A stretch of 64,000 nucleotides of DNA, taken from positions 864,001 to 928,000 of the forward strand of contig JARFJB010001944.1 of NCBI GenBank assembly GCA_036346205.1, written 5' to 3'. The notes beneath the pieces are model-generated. The model was not told the DNA's origin. It made no database searches and saw only the letters and a program-made list of their open reading frames with translations. A program made the position numbers and the translations under genes. Positions 43,163 to 55,056 of this stretch are shown here, one piece after another. This stretch comes from Vesta saturnalis. Its lineage: Eukaryota; Arthropoda; Insecta; Coleoptera; Lampyridae. Within the stretch, counting starts at the first letter, position 1; each line of letters starts with the position of its first letter.

Positions 43163-46100
43163 TTTACTTACTTGTATAGTCTCTGGTTGTAACTTGCACA
43201 TAAAGCTGTTAACCATTGTTTACTTATTTGATGTGCCAACTTACATTGACAAGATTTAACAGTGACTCTTGTCGTGCTCATCTTGTATTTCAATGACAGA
43301 ATTATGTGTACAAAACTTTAATGTAAATTTTATTTTATTTGTATTTATCTTACATTTATGATAGAGACCTTGTGCCACGACCATTTACTTTTCGTTACCA
43401 TTAACTACAGACAGAAATCGGAACATTTTACATAGCACATACTACTCTTGAGCTCAACGGTCTACATTTGTTTTAGTTTTACTTATAACTACTGCGTTGA
43501 GTAACGTTTATAAACAACTAATTACTTTGATGTGTTACTGATTTCTGCAGAATTGAAATTTCTAACTTTTTTTTCTTTGTATTCTTTTTTTGCTAGTGAA
43601 TCAATTTGCGATAACGAAACTTGTTTTTTTTGTGTTCATCAAGGTACAATTGAATATAACAATAGATTGTTTGATTTTCTAAGTTGTAATGGTTTTCGAA
43701 TTAAACTTTTCTTATTGCAATTAAGATTTTAATTCTGAAATTGGAAATTATAAATTTTGGTAGAATAATTAATTGGATATAGGAAATTTTAAAATTGAAT
43801 CTAAATTAGTTTTCCTGCAAATTTTTATAAACGGTTTCCTTAAAATAAAATGTAATGGTAGATAAGAAAAGTTCGCATTTGAATTGTAGTATGAGATCAC
43901 TCTTTAGTTTGCTGGTTTAAGCAGGGGCTGTTGATGTTAATTTTACTGGTCGCGTTTAGTAATTGACGCCATGTTTCTGCCGGAGTATAGTATCCCAATC
44001 TTTTAGTGTTAAGTAATTTTCATTATCGTTTAAGGAATAAATATGTGGATGACAATTTGCACTTGAGTCGTGCAACGTAGCAGAGTCATCAGTTTTATCA
44101 TGTTGAGGAGAAATATGGTGCAATATTTTGGAGAGGGGAAGAAGCTCTTTTGCGCGGTTAATTGCACGGGGATTCTCGATCTGACTTTCGTGAGAAAAGA
44201 GACGTGATCTGTGAGCTTGGGGGCGTGCCTTTTTCGAATACCTGGAGGACCCAACTTTTGAAAAAGTTGTTTGCAACTAAAAGCACCCGTTTGGTGGATA
44301 TTTGTGTAGAGGTTCATCCCTCCTGATTATTTATTGTGAAGTTATGTACCGTGGGGTCAATTTATGAACATTTTACTAAGTTTTGTGTTTATTTAAGTGC
44401 ACCTTAGTGGGGGTTCGAGGTCGCGCTTAATGCGGATTTATATTACCGAATGAAACTGTTCTGAAGGCACAACGTTTTGTTTCCCCGTAAAAGAAAATCA
44501 GCTGCAACAGACGAATGTCTTACTGTAAATAATTTGTAAATAGACCTCTTTTGTTTCCATTTTAATAATTAAACAGACTTGTAAATAGAGCTACCGTTTT
44601 GATTGAACATTAAAGTGTGTAAATATCTCGTGTGTAAAAGCTACTAGTTTTGTGCACATATACTATATATCATCCTGACCAATTAAGATAAACGTATCGC
44701 TATCGAAATTTAAAACTGGCAAATTGCCCTATCCCTTTCCGAGCGAGTAAATCAGCAGGTATCCTGGAGCCGTTCGCGTTGCTTTTGTTACGGTGGAGAA
44801 GGTAACCTAATATTGTACGTTATTGTCAATGCTTTATCATAACTTTGTAAATTTGGTGAAATTATTAGTTGACAAGCGAATAACCGCAGTCTCTTTTTTA
44901 TGTTATTTTTGCAGTAATTGATGCTCTCATGTTAATCTCAATTTAAAGGTTGACGAACTGCTTTTATTTGCGATATCTTTCGTATTTTGTTTTTTTGACG
45001 TTTACCTAATTTATGTCTAATTATTTAAGTTTGGGGGTATCGCAACGAAATATAAAGTTAAAGAAGTCATTGAAACCTAACAGCTGATTTGTGCACACGC
45101 TATTTTGGTGTTTGAGCGTGTGGATATTTTTAAGATTTGTTCTAGAAATAAAGTTTCGAAGCATTTCCGACGTGCACCTGGAGGTAGCCAACGTAAGGTA
45201 AGTGAGATGTTTTGCCTGTTGAAGACTGATTTATCTACGTTTTCCCAGGTGTACTCTTCGTCTTAGTAATAGTCTGCGCCCTTTTACTTGACTTTATTCC
45301 AATTACGACTCACCCTTATCTGCGACTTTCGACAATACGACTAATCAGTATTTTTAAATTCTAAAACACGCTCAGGCCCTCTGTCCCACCGAGCTAGTCC
45401 GGTGCACTCTAATTATCTGTTACCTGCCGTTTTAGTTTCATTTTCGACCGTAACATTTTATTGAATAAAACAATAATTTGAGTAACTTAAAGTTTGATAT
45501 CTTTTTTGTTTATTAAATAACAGAATTTTAGTTACTGAATACTTAATTTCTTGTTTTGATTTATCTGCGTCTTTATAGGTGCCAATTAAAATTTTCTCTT
45601 CTCTCTTTGGTCCATTTTTGAATTTTCAAGGTTGCATTTTAGAAAATTAATGGCACCTACTATTACTATTAAAAAGGCTTAAACTTACCAAGATATATAC
45701 TAGTCCAGTGCAAATAATAAATCTTCTGGTCACACATAAAAGGTGTTCTAACTACTTTGCTAGCTGCTGGGTTGTGATTTTTAGATTGTGCTGGTTTAAA
45801 GCCTCGCAGTCACAATCGTTCTGCGGTAAAGAAGCCATCGACCTTCAGAAAGCTTGGCACCCGTTATAAATCCTTGAGGTAAATGTAACTTTCGCTCAAA
45901 AGCCATACTTTTATCTGAATCATACACTAACCTTAGCACGTGCCCACAGTAAAAATTTTTCCCATGTTTGCCTCACTGGAATTCGATGTGATTAACTACT
46001 AATAAATTTGAACGTTCGACACATTCAAAACGTTTCAATGATAGTCAGTATAGGTACAGTTTCTACAATCTTCGTTGAGACAAACTGTTCAAAAACCGCT

Positions 46101-46837
46101 AGAATTACAGCTGGGGGCTGCCTTGTTGAACCTTTCCCAATATTTTTGTTTGATGCTTGTTTTAAGCTTGGGCCGTTATTTCCTCCAACACCGTATGCAA
46201 CACTTTAAACCTTTTCTTCAGTTGAAAGGAAAACAATGACGAAAACTTTTGGTTTGACCGGAAGCATTTTCCACTCTTTAGTTAGTGTTACTCTCACGCA
46301 AAAAAGTAGTTACAAGACATATACCGCACATTATACTCATCTGTGACAATTTCTGAAAAAACTAAACCGAAAATACTATAATAATCACCATTAATGCAAT
46401 TTTGATACACATCAAATAAGGTTAGGGATAAGCGTAGTGTAACAAAACTATCACTTTTGGATCACCCGAAGGAAATCCAGAAGTCCACCTTTAAACATAC
46501 ATTGCTCTAATATTGTTAATGGAACGACCAATAATGCACTTTAAATTTGAATATTACAGAAAATTGATCTCTTTTGTTACGTATACGTCCATACGTCCAA
46601 GATAAATAGTTTTTGAGATATGGCCATATCCACATTTGACTATTAAATATGTACAAAAAAATGTAAGCACCTAGTTGCCATGAATTTGAAACAAGCTGAG
46701 ATCATTGTCATTTACCTGTTACGGTTTTGTACTGTAGTCGGTAAAATAGATGTTTTAAAAACGGATTAGCGCGTATAATAATACTGATATTGCAACTTTA
46801 CATCTTTATCGTACTAGCACATGGCATTTGGGTCAAA
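43163..46837. other. No gene recognised; possible unspliced exon edge at 45197
   Basis: Mostly unique-looking AT-rich DNA with a few less AT-rich patches (44300-44480, 44700-44800, 45100-45420). A strong donor-like sequence, acgtaag then gtaagtgag, occurs at 45197/45198 on the plus strand after non-repetitive sequence. Without an ORF this is only a hint of a 5' untranslated exon. Minus-strand ORFs at 43956-44317 match nothing. Confidence 0.3.
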
Positions 46838-46850
46838 AGGTAAGTGTGTA

Positions 46851-47465
46851 ATTTGTGAGTTGAGGAAGCTGATGGAAGAAAATATAAAGGGAATAAGGAA
46901 AGGCATCTAAGAAATGAAAGAACAAATGTAAGAAGGAGAAAAGAAATGGAAGGGGGAAAAACAAGAATTTCCAGAAAGAATAGAAAAATTAGATAAAAAA
47001 GCAGATGAGGAGGAAAGAAGGAGAAGGAAGAATAATATCGTAATAAAGGGGTGAAGAAGTAAGGAGCCTCATAAAGAATTAAGAGTGATGAAGAAAAACT
47101 AAATGTAAGCGTCGAAATTAGAAAAGTGATAGTGATAGTGAACAGGGAGAGGGAAAATGAGATGGTGGTGACGGAAATGGAGACCTGGGAGGAGAAGCAG
47201 AAGATTATGACAGAGAAGATAAAATTGAGGAACACAGGATTTTACATAGACCACGACCTAACAAGGAAAGAAAGAAGAGTACAGAAAGAAATAAGGAACA
47301 GAGCGGCTGAAATAAGAGCGGAGGAAAAAAAAGTATGAGAAAGGGAGGAAAGAAATATACAAATATACAAATATACAAAGGCCAAAAAACTGAAAGAAGA
47401 GGAAGGAGAAAGGGGAAAAGAGTATGACGAATCGTCAGGGTAACGGAAAAATGAGTAAAGGAAAT
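46851..47465 (+). pseudogene. LINE N-terminal coiled-coil region
   Basis: Lys/Glu/Arg-rich: KLMEENIKGIRKGI, FPERIEKLDKKADEEERRRR then KNNIVIKG, and the ORF 47126-47338 with WEEKQKIMTEKIKLRNTGFY then IDHDLTRKERRVQKEIRNRA. The K-L-R-x-T-G-x-Y-I-x-x-D-L-T-x-K-E-R block is commonly found just before the endonuclease in one insect LINE group. Several stops. Confidence 0.65.
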
Positions 47466-47469
47466 GGAA

Positions 47470-48170
47470 AAGACCAACAAAGGAAACAAAGATCAAGATT
47501 TCTGGGAGTTTTTTAAGGAGCACGACGTGGTGGGAATGCAAGGGACATGGCTAGAAGAAAAAGATCAAGAGTGGTGAGAAAGGGAAATGGCAAGTGAATT
47601 CTTATGGGTGGTACAGTATGCGGAAAGGAAGAACAAGAAAGGAAGGGAATAAAAATAAAATGGTTGGAAAAAGAAGAAGAAGAGAAAGCACAACGAAGGG
47701 GTATGGTAGAGAGGAATTTACAGTGGGGAGAAAAAAAAATAAACATAGTGACGGTATACAGTAGTAAGATGAAAGAGACAAAATAAAACTAAGAGGAGTT
47801 GATAGAAGAGAGGGGAGAAGGTATGATAATAATAAGAGGGGATTTTAACGCGAGAATAGGAGAAGAAGTTGGAATACAAGAGAAATGAGGGACGGGAAAA
47901 AGACAGGCAAAAGATAAAGTGTTAAACATGGGAGGAAAAGAAATGCTAGAAGTGTGTAACGAAAGGGGGTTGGAAATAATGTATGGGAATAGAGAAGAAA
48001 GAGAAAGAGGAGAGTATACGTACATAGGAGTGAAGGGAGACTCAATAATATAATATATAATAACGAATGCAGAGGCGGAGGAAAGGATGAAAACATTTAG
48101 GGTAGGGGAGAGGATCGAATCGGACTATCAGCCCCAGGAATTGATAATGGAGGGGATAGAAAGGGAGGAG
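47470..48170 (+). pseudogene. LINE APE endonuclease, degenerate
   Basis: DFWEFFKEHDVVGMQGTWLE (47490 onward) is the N-terminal E/T-W block. GDFNARIGEE at about 47838 is the metal-binding GDxN motif. EEYTYIGVKGDSI (about 48010) precedes ESDYQP at about 48117-48133, where a live enzyme has S-D-H, so the terminal catalytic His is changed to Tyr. Several frames. Confidence 0.75.
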
Positions 48171-48564
48171 ATGGGAAAAGTAGAGGAATTCACAACCAAG
48201 AGGGCATGGACAGAAGAGAGTATAAAGCGGTAAAAAGAGAAAATGGGAAAGACAATATGAGAAGGGAAAGGAGTATAAGAAAGTGTGGAAGGAATGAGAG
48301 AGAGAATGCAGAAAGCAACGTAGATAGTCAAGCTTAAAAGATGGAAGGGCGAGAAAACGGGATGGAAGCAATGGTGGGACCTAGAATTCAAGGAAGCCAC
48401 AAAGAAGGTAAGAAGAACACTAAGACAGTGGAAGACAGGGAAAGTAGGAAAAGAGGAATATAAGGAAGCAGTAAAGAAATACAAGAACACATGCGATAGC
48501 AAAAAGGAAGAAAACAAAAAGAAAAGGAAGGGTAGATCTAGAATATAAAAAGTGAAGAGGATGT

Positions 48565-49430
48565 ATGGAAATTTTTAAAGAAAGAAAAGAGGAGAAGATT
48601 GACACAAACGGGAATACAAGAAGGGAAATATATGAAACACAGGAAGAAGGAGAGGAAATAAAAGAAGAGGAAGGAATAGAGGCAATACAGAAGGTGAAAA
48701 AAGGTAAAGCGGTAGGTGAAGATAGGATACAAGGGGAGGCGTGGATATGTGGAGGAGAAAATGTAGCAAAAATGATGTCAGAAATAGTAAACAAAATATG
48801 GAAAGGGGAAGGATTCCCTGAGAGGTGGAAAGAAGGACATATATGCCCAGTGCACAAAAAAGGGGACGAAAAACAAGTGACAAATTACAGGGGAATCACA
48901 TTATTAAACACAACATACAGAATATACGCGACCGTACTGGAAGAAAGGTTAAAGAAAGAAACAAGAAAAGACACTGCTACCAGACGGAGAGGCAGGAGTT
49001 AGGAAAAGAGGAAGAACGATAGATAATGTATACATATTGAAACATATGGTAAATAAGGAATTAGAAAATAAAACGGGGAAAATGGTAGCGGTGTTCATAG
49101 ACCTAGGAGCCGCATTCGATAGGGTGAACAGGCAAACGCAGTACGAAGAGACGAAGAATAGGGTGGGGGTGAATGGGGAATTAAGTGAAGGATTTGTAGC
49201 ACGGAAGGGACTAAGGGAAGGATGTCCACTGAACCCAAGCTTGCTTGCGGTATACACAGGAGACCTAGTAGAGACATTAAGGGGGCAACAAGAAGGAAAC
49301 GTGGTGGTGGGGAACAGGTAAGTGTAGTCGCTGCCATACGCTGATGACATAGTGCTAATAGCGAAGGAAGAAAAAGAAATGAAGGAGATGCTAAAAACAA
49401 TGGACAGATATTTGAAACGAAAAGGAGGAG
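48565..49430 (+). pseudogene. LINE reverse transcriptase, frame-broken
   Basis: ORF 48565-49002: EAIQKVKKGKAVGEDRIQGE, then GHICPVHKKGDEKQVTNYRG and ITLLNTTYRIYATVLEERLK. ORF 49037-49321: MVAVFIDLGAAFDRVNR with the first catalytic Asp, and GLREGCPLNPSLLAVYTGDL. At 49331, LPYADDIVLIAKEEKEMKEM has the YADD box. The catalytic residues persist, but a frame change near 49000 and stops near 49323 break it. The minus strand gives long Ser/Phe/Leu-rich ORFs only because the plus strand is purine-rich. Confidence 0.85.
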
Positions 49431-49469
49431 TGTAATTGAAGGGAAGTGAAGATACAGGAGGTAAAGGAA

Positions 49470-50330
49470 TTCACCTACTTGGGATACACGATGAGACAAG
49501 GCAACTAAGATGGGGAGCATATAAAAGGACGAGTGAGAAAAGGAAACAAATTAATAGGGAAAGTGTGGAGTGTAGGCGAATGGAAAAAGAAACTGTTATT
49601 TGAGAAACTAATAAATAGTGTGGTGTTGTATGGGGCAGAAGTGTGGGGGCGGAAAGAGTATAAAGAGATAGAAGGATAGCAAGAAAAATACTGGAAGTGT
49701 GTACTGGGAGTGGAAAAAGAAACACCGGGATACATTATTAGAGAGGAGGTGCAAGTAGAAAAAATAATGGTAGAAGTGGGAAAGAGAGCATTAAAGTATG
49801 AGGAGGAAATGAGTAGAAGGTCGGACTGCAAGATTCTACAAAAATACTGGAAAGAAATAAAAGAAGGAAGAATAAAATATGAACAGGAATCGAGAGAAGA
49901 ATATTATAAAAGAAATGGGTATGCGAAACAAGAAGTGGAGAGACTAAGAAGGGAAGGAGTGAGCGTGAGAGAGGACATAATTAGAAGGGACAGGGAAGTC
50001 CAAAAGCAGGAAGGATGGACGAAGGTGAAAGAAGTATAATACTAACTATAGGAATATTAAGAGCGAAGGGCTACCGGGATACCTGAACGGTGAAGGAAGG
50101 AAGGAAATAAAGAAAATGATAGCGAGATTTAGATTTGGAAACGAAGAAAGGGGGAACAAATATTGGAAAAGGGACGAAGACAGAAAATGTAGGTTGTGCG
50201 GGGAAGAGATGAAAACCATAAATCATATGTTGAAAAAATGCAGGGAGTTAAAGGAAGAGGATAGGACGGCAGAGGAGGTACTGGAGGAAAAAGGTAGGGG
50301 GGGAGGAATTGGATGGATATAGAAAAGAAG
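49470..50330 (+). pseudogene. LINE thumb/C-terminal region with zinc knuckle
   Basis: About 49610: a VVLYGAEVWG-type block. ORF 49710-50039: PGYIIREEVQVEKIMVEVGK then RALKYEEEMSRRSD, a helical, charged domain. ORF 50116-50322: CRLCGEEMKTINHMLKKC, a C-x2-C-x8-H-x4-C knuckle typical of LINE C-termini. Stops lie between pieces. Confidence 0.75.
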
Positions 50331-50495
50331 AAGACAGTGAAAGGGTGAGGAGGCAAGAGGGAAGAAGACGGTGCAGGTAGAGTAAGGAAAGAAGAGTTAG
50401 CAAACAGGCAATTTATTGTAAATAGTGTACTCAATATCTTTGTAATATTTGTAAATAAGCAAATAAAGATTATAGTAGTAGTAGGTAAGTGTGTA

Positions 50496-52198
50496 TTCAG
50501 TTTTTCTGATCGCGAGCGATGTACTAAGAACGACGCTCTACGTTGTAGCCGTTTTAAATTGGGACACCTACACCGAATAGGGATAACATTTGGTATGACA
50601 AGAAAAACATTTATACAAACGCATAATATGTAATAGCGATTAATGGAGAAACCAGATCATTAATAATTAAAAATAAGGTTTTCCTGTTGCTTATGGGCAT
50701 CTTTATCTATCGTAATTGGTTTTCTATTATATACGAGTACACCTATGAAATTTACATGAACCACTAGAGAATGTATGTAGAGTAATTACGAAATTAGGTT
50801 TTTATTGTTAACGGATATTTTCTAATAGTTTGGTAATTTACCAATTATGCGAAAATACCTTACATAACTCAAAATTTAAATACGATTAATAAAGAAAGGA
50901 TTGAATATGATTTCAATAATATCACTAGTGCGTTCAATTTAATTGAAAATGTCCAATAGTTCCTTTAGCAAACGTAGCCAGCGTATAAGAGTATTTTTGC
51001 CGATATAAAACTAATTTTGGACCCTTGCGTTATGTTGAAGCAGCACAAGGATCCTCAGCGAAAGCTTTAGATACCAGTGTGACTACATTAGGAAAGATAA
51101 TTTAGTGCAATAATCGAATTCCTTTAACGAAAACTTTTGAGAAACGGCGCCAGAAGTTTTAAAACAGACGATATGTCTGAAGGTCTACAACATAAAATAC
51201 GAGATATAGTTTATTCAAGTTATGCTACACAGGAGATGGTTACATTGGAAACACTCGGAAACATTACAACAGAAGGAATTGCTAGAAGTATCACAACCTT
51301 AAAATAGTCCGCAAAATCAAGTAAACACAGATTTAACAGACAATGAAACAAAAGAATAGTATAATACCATACAGTTTTACCGTCAGCTTTTATGGGTACA
51401 TTAACATAGCTTAAAATTATGATTACAGCACGGAAGAGTATGCTGATATAATTTTTGTATTTTGCTAAGGATTGCGATTATGATTGTTTTAAAGTTGTGA
51501 AAGATAAAAATTATAGACAGCCCCTGCTGTATGCAACCGTTTTTGTAGATTAAAATGTGAAATGATTTAAAGCGACTACTTCATTTACATTAGAATGTAA
51601 AGGAATTTGTTAAATAAGGTTTCTTTCCCAAACATTACATTATTAATATAAGATTAATTGTAACAGCACGAATAAACGTTATATGCCCTGATTTATGCTT
51701 ATGCGATTACGATTTATGTGAATCTCTAAAAAAAGGTTTATAAAGTATCAAAAATGAGAAGGATGAAATGTCATGGGCTGTATGCTACTAATTCTTAATG
51801 AAACGATAGATCAAAATTGTAAAATTACATTATTTACTTGCATCAGTAATAATATTAAACAATAAACTGCTATGTAAAGTTTCTGGTCAGTTTTCTGACA
51901 ATAGTGATATCCCAGAAACTTTTAAAGCGCATTTTCTCTAGCACTATCCGTCCGTCCTTTTTCATACAACTTTTTTCTTGTAAAGTCTTTTGATCTAGAA
52001 CTTTCACAAAAAGGTTTTTTTTTGTAATTCTTATTAGAAAGAAGGTATCGGTTTCTGATTCTCTGGGTTAGATTTTATAATTATAATGCAATAATGCACA
52101 TTATAAATTAAGTTTGCGAAGGAGCAGATTTTTTTATCTAATAGGGTCTTTCCATAAAATTAGAACTACAGAAAGTTCTATTAACTAGCATTCATGTC
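50496..52198. other. AT-rich, no gene recognised
   Basis: Scattered short open stretches (about 51170-51330) but no recognisable domain. TSD of the hAT-like element at 52191-52198. Confidence 0.35.
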
Positions 52199-52602
52199 CA
52201 GTAGCGTAGCGTAGGTTTCTGCAGCCCGGGCGGAGGGGAAATTCGTCGTCCCATTTTTAGGTATATAAATCCAAAATTTACACAAATTCTCAAAAATACA
52301 TGTGTTATTTTGTATTGGACAGGGTAGCTGAGGGTACAAATAAACAAGTCATATTTTGTTGCAAAATGAACAGAAATAAAGGAAATATGTTTTTAAGTAA
52401 AACTTTAGTCGCCTACTTATTCTAAGAGCAAAGTCTTTAATTGTGTAAAGTTATTTAAATCCCACCATACATCCTTTTTGCTTAATACCATTCAGAAAAT
52501 CCTAGGTCCTGAAACTCTGCCCCTAGTTCCGTCAGGGCATATATTATTTTACTGTGAAATTTTGCCGTCCCCCCCCTAGAAGTACCGCACGCCACGCCAC
52601 TG
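52199..52602. mobile_element. hAT-like MITE, 404 bp
   Basis: Left TIR CAGTAGCGTAGCGTA; right end in inverse complement CAGTGGCGTGGCGTG, 11-12 of 15 matching and starting with the CAG(T) common in hAT elements. The flanking 8-mers TTCATGTC (52191-52198) and CTCATGTC (52603-52610) differ at one position, fitting an 8-bp duplication. The interior has a C8 run near the right end (52568-52576) and no ORF. Confidence 0.7.
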
Positions 52603-52610
52603 CTCATGTC

Positions 52611-53640
52611 TAATCATGTGCGCGAAAGAGATTCTCACCTTTGTTTTAAGTTCTTCTAATCTGAAATTTCCACAACAAATTAGTTATAATTCATACACTT
52701 TCTGTACGACAAAGTATCTCGTGCAGACCATTAAAGGGTAGTGTGGAAAATGCGCCCTGTCCATCCTTTACGTTTCATATACTTAGCTTCAAATGATTCG
52801 CTCCTATTATGATAAATACCGAAATATACTGAAACTATGTAAAAGCAAAGGCACCCGTGAAAGTTACCAGTGTAAAGTGAAAATTTTTTAAGATAAATCT
52901 AGGAGACTCTTTGATATCGCATCATGTAAATGTAAAAAATTACCAAATGCTTACGTTCACAAAACAAAAAGGTGCAATTGAAGTGCGTTTTTTTTCTTTT
53001 AGATCAAAGATATGAAAGGAAAATGATAACTGGTTCGGTAGATGTACAAAAAGCCAAGCAAATTAAGACCAAAATAGAGAAGATACTAGAAGAACTTGCA
53101 TGAAGTTGTAAAACGGCGAGCACCTTCCTAGATCATCACAAATGTCGAGTATATCATATACTTCTCGTGATATAGCGAAAATGGACCGAGGAATATCAAA
53201 GAATACACAAATGCGATTATGATTACCTCATTTAGCTAAAGCCTGTGAACGGGATTACAGATAGAGTTGCAGATGAGTTAGAAGGTATTGGGCTACTAAA
53301 CGAAAATTATAAAGAAAGTGTAATTGACCCAATAAAAATTGGACAAGAACAAGGTGATGCCTAATTTAGAGATACTGAACCAGACTCTTAAAACTCAGAG
53401 GCGTATACAAAAACGCTTACACAGGGAAAGGAGAATATTATACAAAATAATTACCGAAGAACATTATATTCTAGTGAAAGAACCTAGATTTATTTATATA
53501 AGGAATGTTTCACCCAGGTCTGTTTCAGCAGAATCAATTAGTAAATCAAATTTCACATTTCTTAATTCAAAGGACATAGATACTGCAGCACGTTGTAATT
53601 AATTAGGTTTTGATAAGCTTCTGAAAAGAATCGATTGTTT
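52611..53640. other. No recognised gene; unknown short ORF at 53339-53602
   Basis: 53339-53602 (plus) encodes 87 residues with LKTQRRIQKRLHRERRILYK in its middle. Upstream frames (53030-53330) give broken stretches such as QIKTKIEKILEELA. It may be an old transposon or gene scrap. No family assigned. Confidence 0.25.
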
Positions 53641-54040
53641 GACTGATGCTTTGACTAATCAATTATCTTATTAATCGACTATTTGATTAATCGATCACTA
53701 GATTAATAGATTATTCGCTATCGATTAATTAAAAAATGGATCGCCAGTATTTTACTATTGATTGCTCAAACTTGCAATGCACATTTAATTTTCTGCCCAT
53801 ACAGCCCTAGCTTGTATATTATCTTTCACCATGTTCCATTTATTATTTGCAGTAAATACTTAAATACCTAACTAGATTTAATTTTTACCCAATTACGAGT
53901 GTATTCTTAATGCATGCACTGTTATTTTCATTCTCTATTTGACTAATGTTTGATTCCTGGATTGTTTGATTATTCAATTATAGGATAAATAGATTATTTG
54001 ATTAATGGATTGTTTGATTAATAACCCAAAAGGAGGGGTT
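53640..54040. repeat. Cryptic simple repeat around GATTAAT / TTGATTA
   Basis: Two clusters, 53640-53735 and 53935-54025, of ttgattaatcgat, agattaatagattatt and ttgattaatggatt-like words about 13-17 bp apart. Confidence 0.65.
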
Positions 54041-54439
54041 ATAAGAAAGCTAGATTAAAAACAAAATGGCAATGGTTTGTGTGTCACCCTGCACATTAAT
54101 GAGTTGCAATTGCACTATTTTCTTCACTATCCGGATGGATCCACGACAGGACAGATTTACTGATGTATTGGAACACAAATATGCCAGACAAATATAAATG
54201 GCTCTTGTTCAGTTCAATTTTGCAAAAGGATCCGGTAAAGATGTCTTAAGCATGATGGCTTACCACTGCAAATCGTGTTTTGTGTCTATATATTGGTACT
54301 AAACACCCAACAAAAGAACTGCAGCAATTTACATGTTTAGGGTCTACGCGCCCATGTGGTTTTCAATTAAAATGCGTTCAACATGCAAATACGGACCAAC
54401 AGAAGAGTTAAGCTTTGCCGACACCACAGTATAAATTTA

Positions 54440-54990
54440 AAACATCTGGTGCGGAACAACAGACAACCTTCCAAGCTACTAAGTGCAAATTAAACGGAAT
54501 GAAACAATTTTCATAAAAATTTTTTTAGGATAATTTTTCTACCCCCCTTTTAATACGTACATAACGTCAAATTCACGTCAAATAGCGATTAATGTACAAC
54601 TTGAAGAAAAATTTCAAAGCCGCCCGCTTTTATAAAATAATGGATATTACAGTTTAACCATATTCAAAGTTACGCAGAATCTTTATAAAATACATTTACA
54701 CACTTTCCTATAAATTGAGATATTAAAAAATTTTAAACCACCTTTGAAATTTTGTTGCGGCCAAATTAATTGATAAGTTTCAAATTAATACGTAGGCATA
54801 CATATACCTTTGAAATATGTAGCAGTTTCAGAACTATTTGATAAAAAACTATTGAACTACACTTCTACGCAGCTGAATATATTCAACAACCTAATTAGCG
54901 CTAGGATAAATGAAAGAGGAGCTTAAACACAAAATTTCAAGTACGTAGTGCCTTTATGGTTTTGCAGTAAACAGGGATACCAGCACACAT
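54440..54990 (+). repeat. Rep-A left part, running into the A/C array
   Basis: Begins aacatctggtgcggaacaac then aaccttccaagctac. It shares ttaggataatttttctaccc, aaagccgcccgcttttat, tttataaaatacattta, ttgaaatatgtagcag and, at 54925-54985, aatttcaagtacgtagtgcc and agggataccagcacacatcc with other copies. In those copies the last block is followed by a short CA tract of 30-50 bp. Here that tract is replaced by the 6-kb array. Confidence 0.8.
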
Positions 54991-54994
54991 CCCC

Positions 54995-55056
<62 letters not shown>

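Larger units (their letters stand above)
46851..50482 (+). mobile_element. APE-type LINE, 3.63 kb, with a 13-bp target-site duplication
   Basis: AGGTAAGTGTGTA at 46838-46850 is repeated at 50483-50495. Between them is a plus-strand, very purine-rich element with coiled-coil, endonuclease, RT and zinc-knuckle segments in order, ending in aataaagattatagtagtagt, a short (TAG)n tail. The 5' end starts inside what looks like coding sequence, so it may be 5'-truncated. The body is full of stops and frame changes, yet the duplication is perfect. Confidence 0.9.

Noticed and set aside
44030..44317. 95-residue minus-strand ORF as a host gene
   Set aside because: No recognisable domain, overlaps another frame of equal length, and no splice or start context.
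46798..50434. Many minus-strand ORFs rich in Ser, Phe, Leu and Pro (for example 48420-48857)
   Set aside because: Antisense shadows of the purine-rich plus-strand LINE, which has the real RT and endonuclease motifs.
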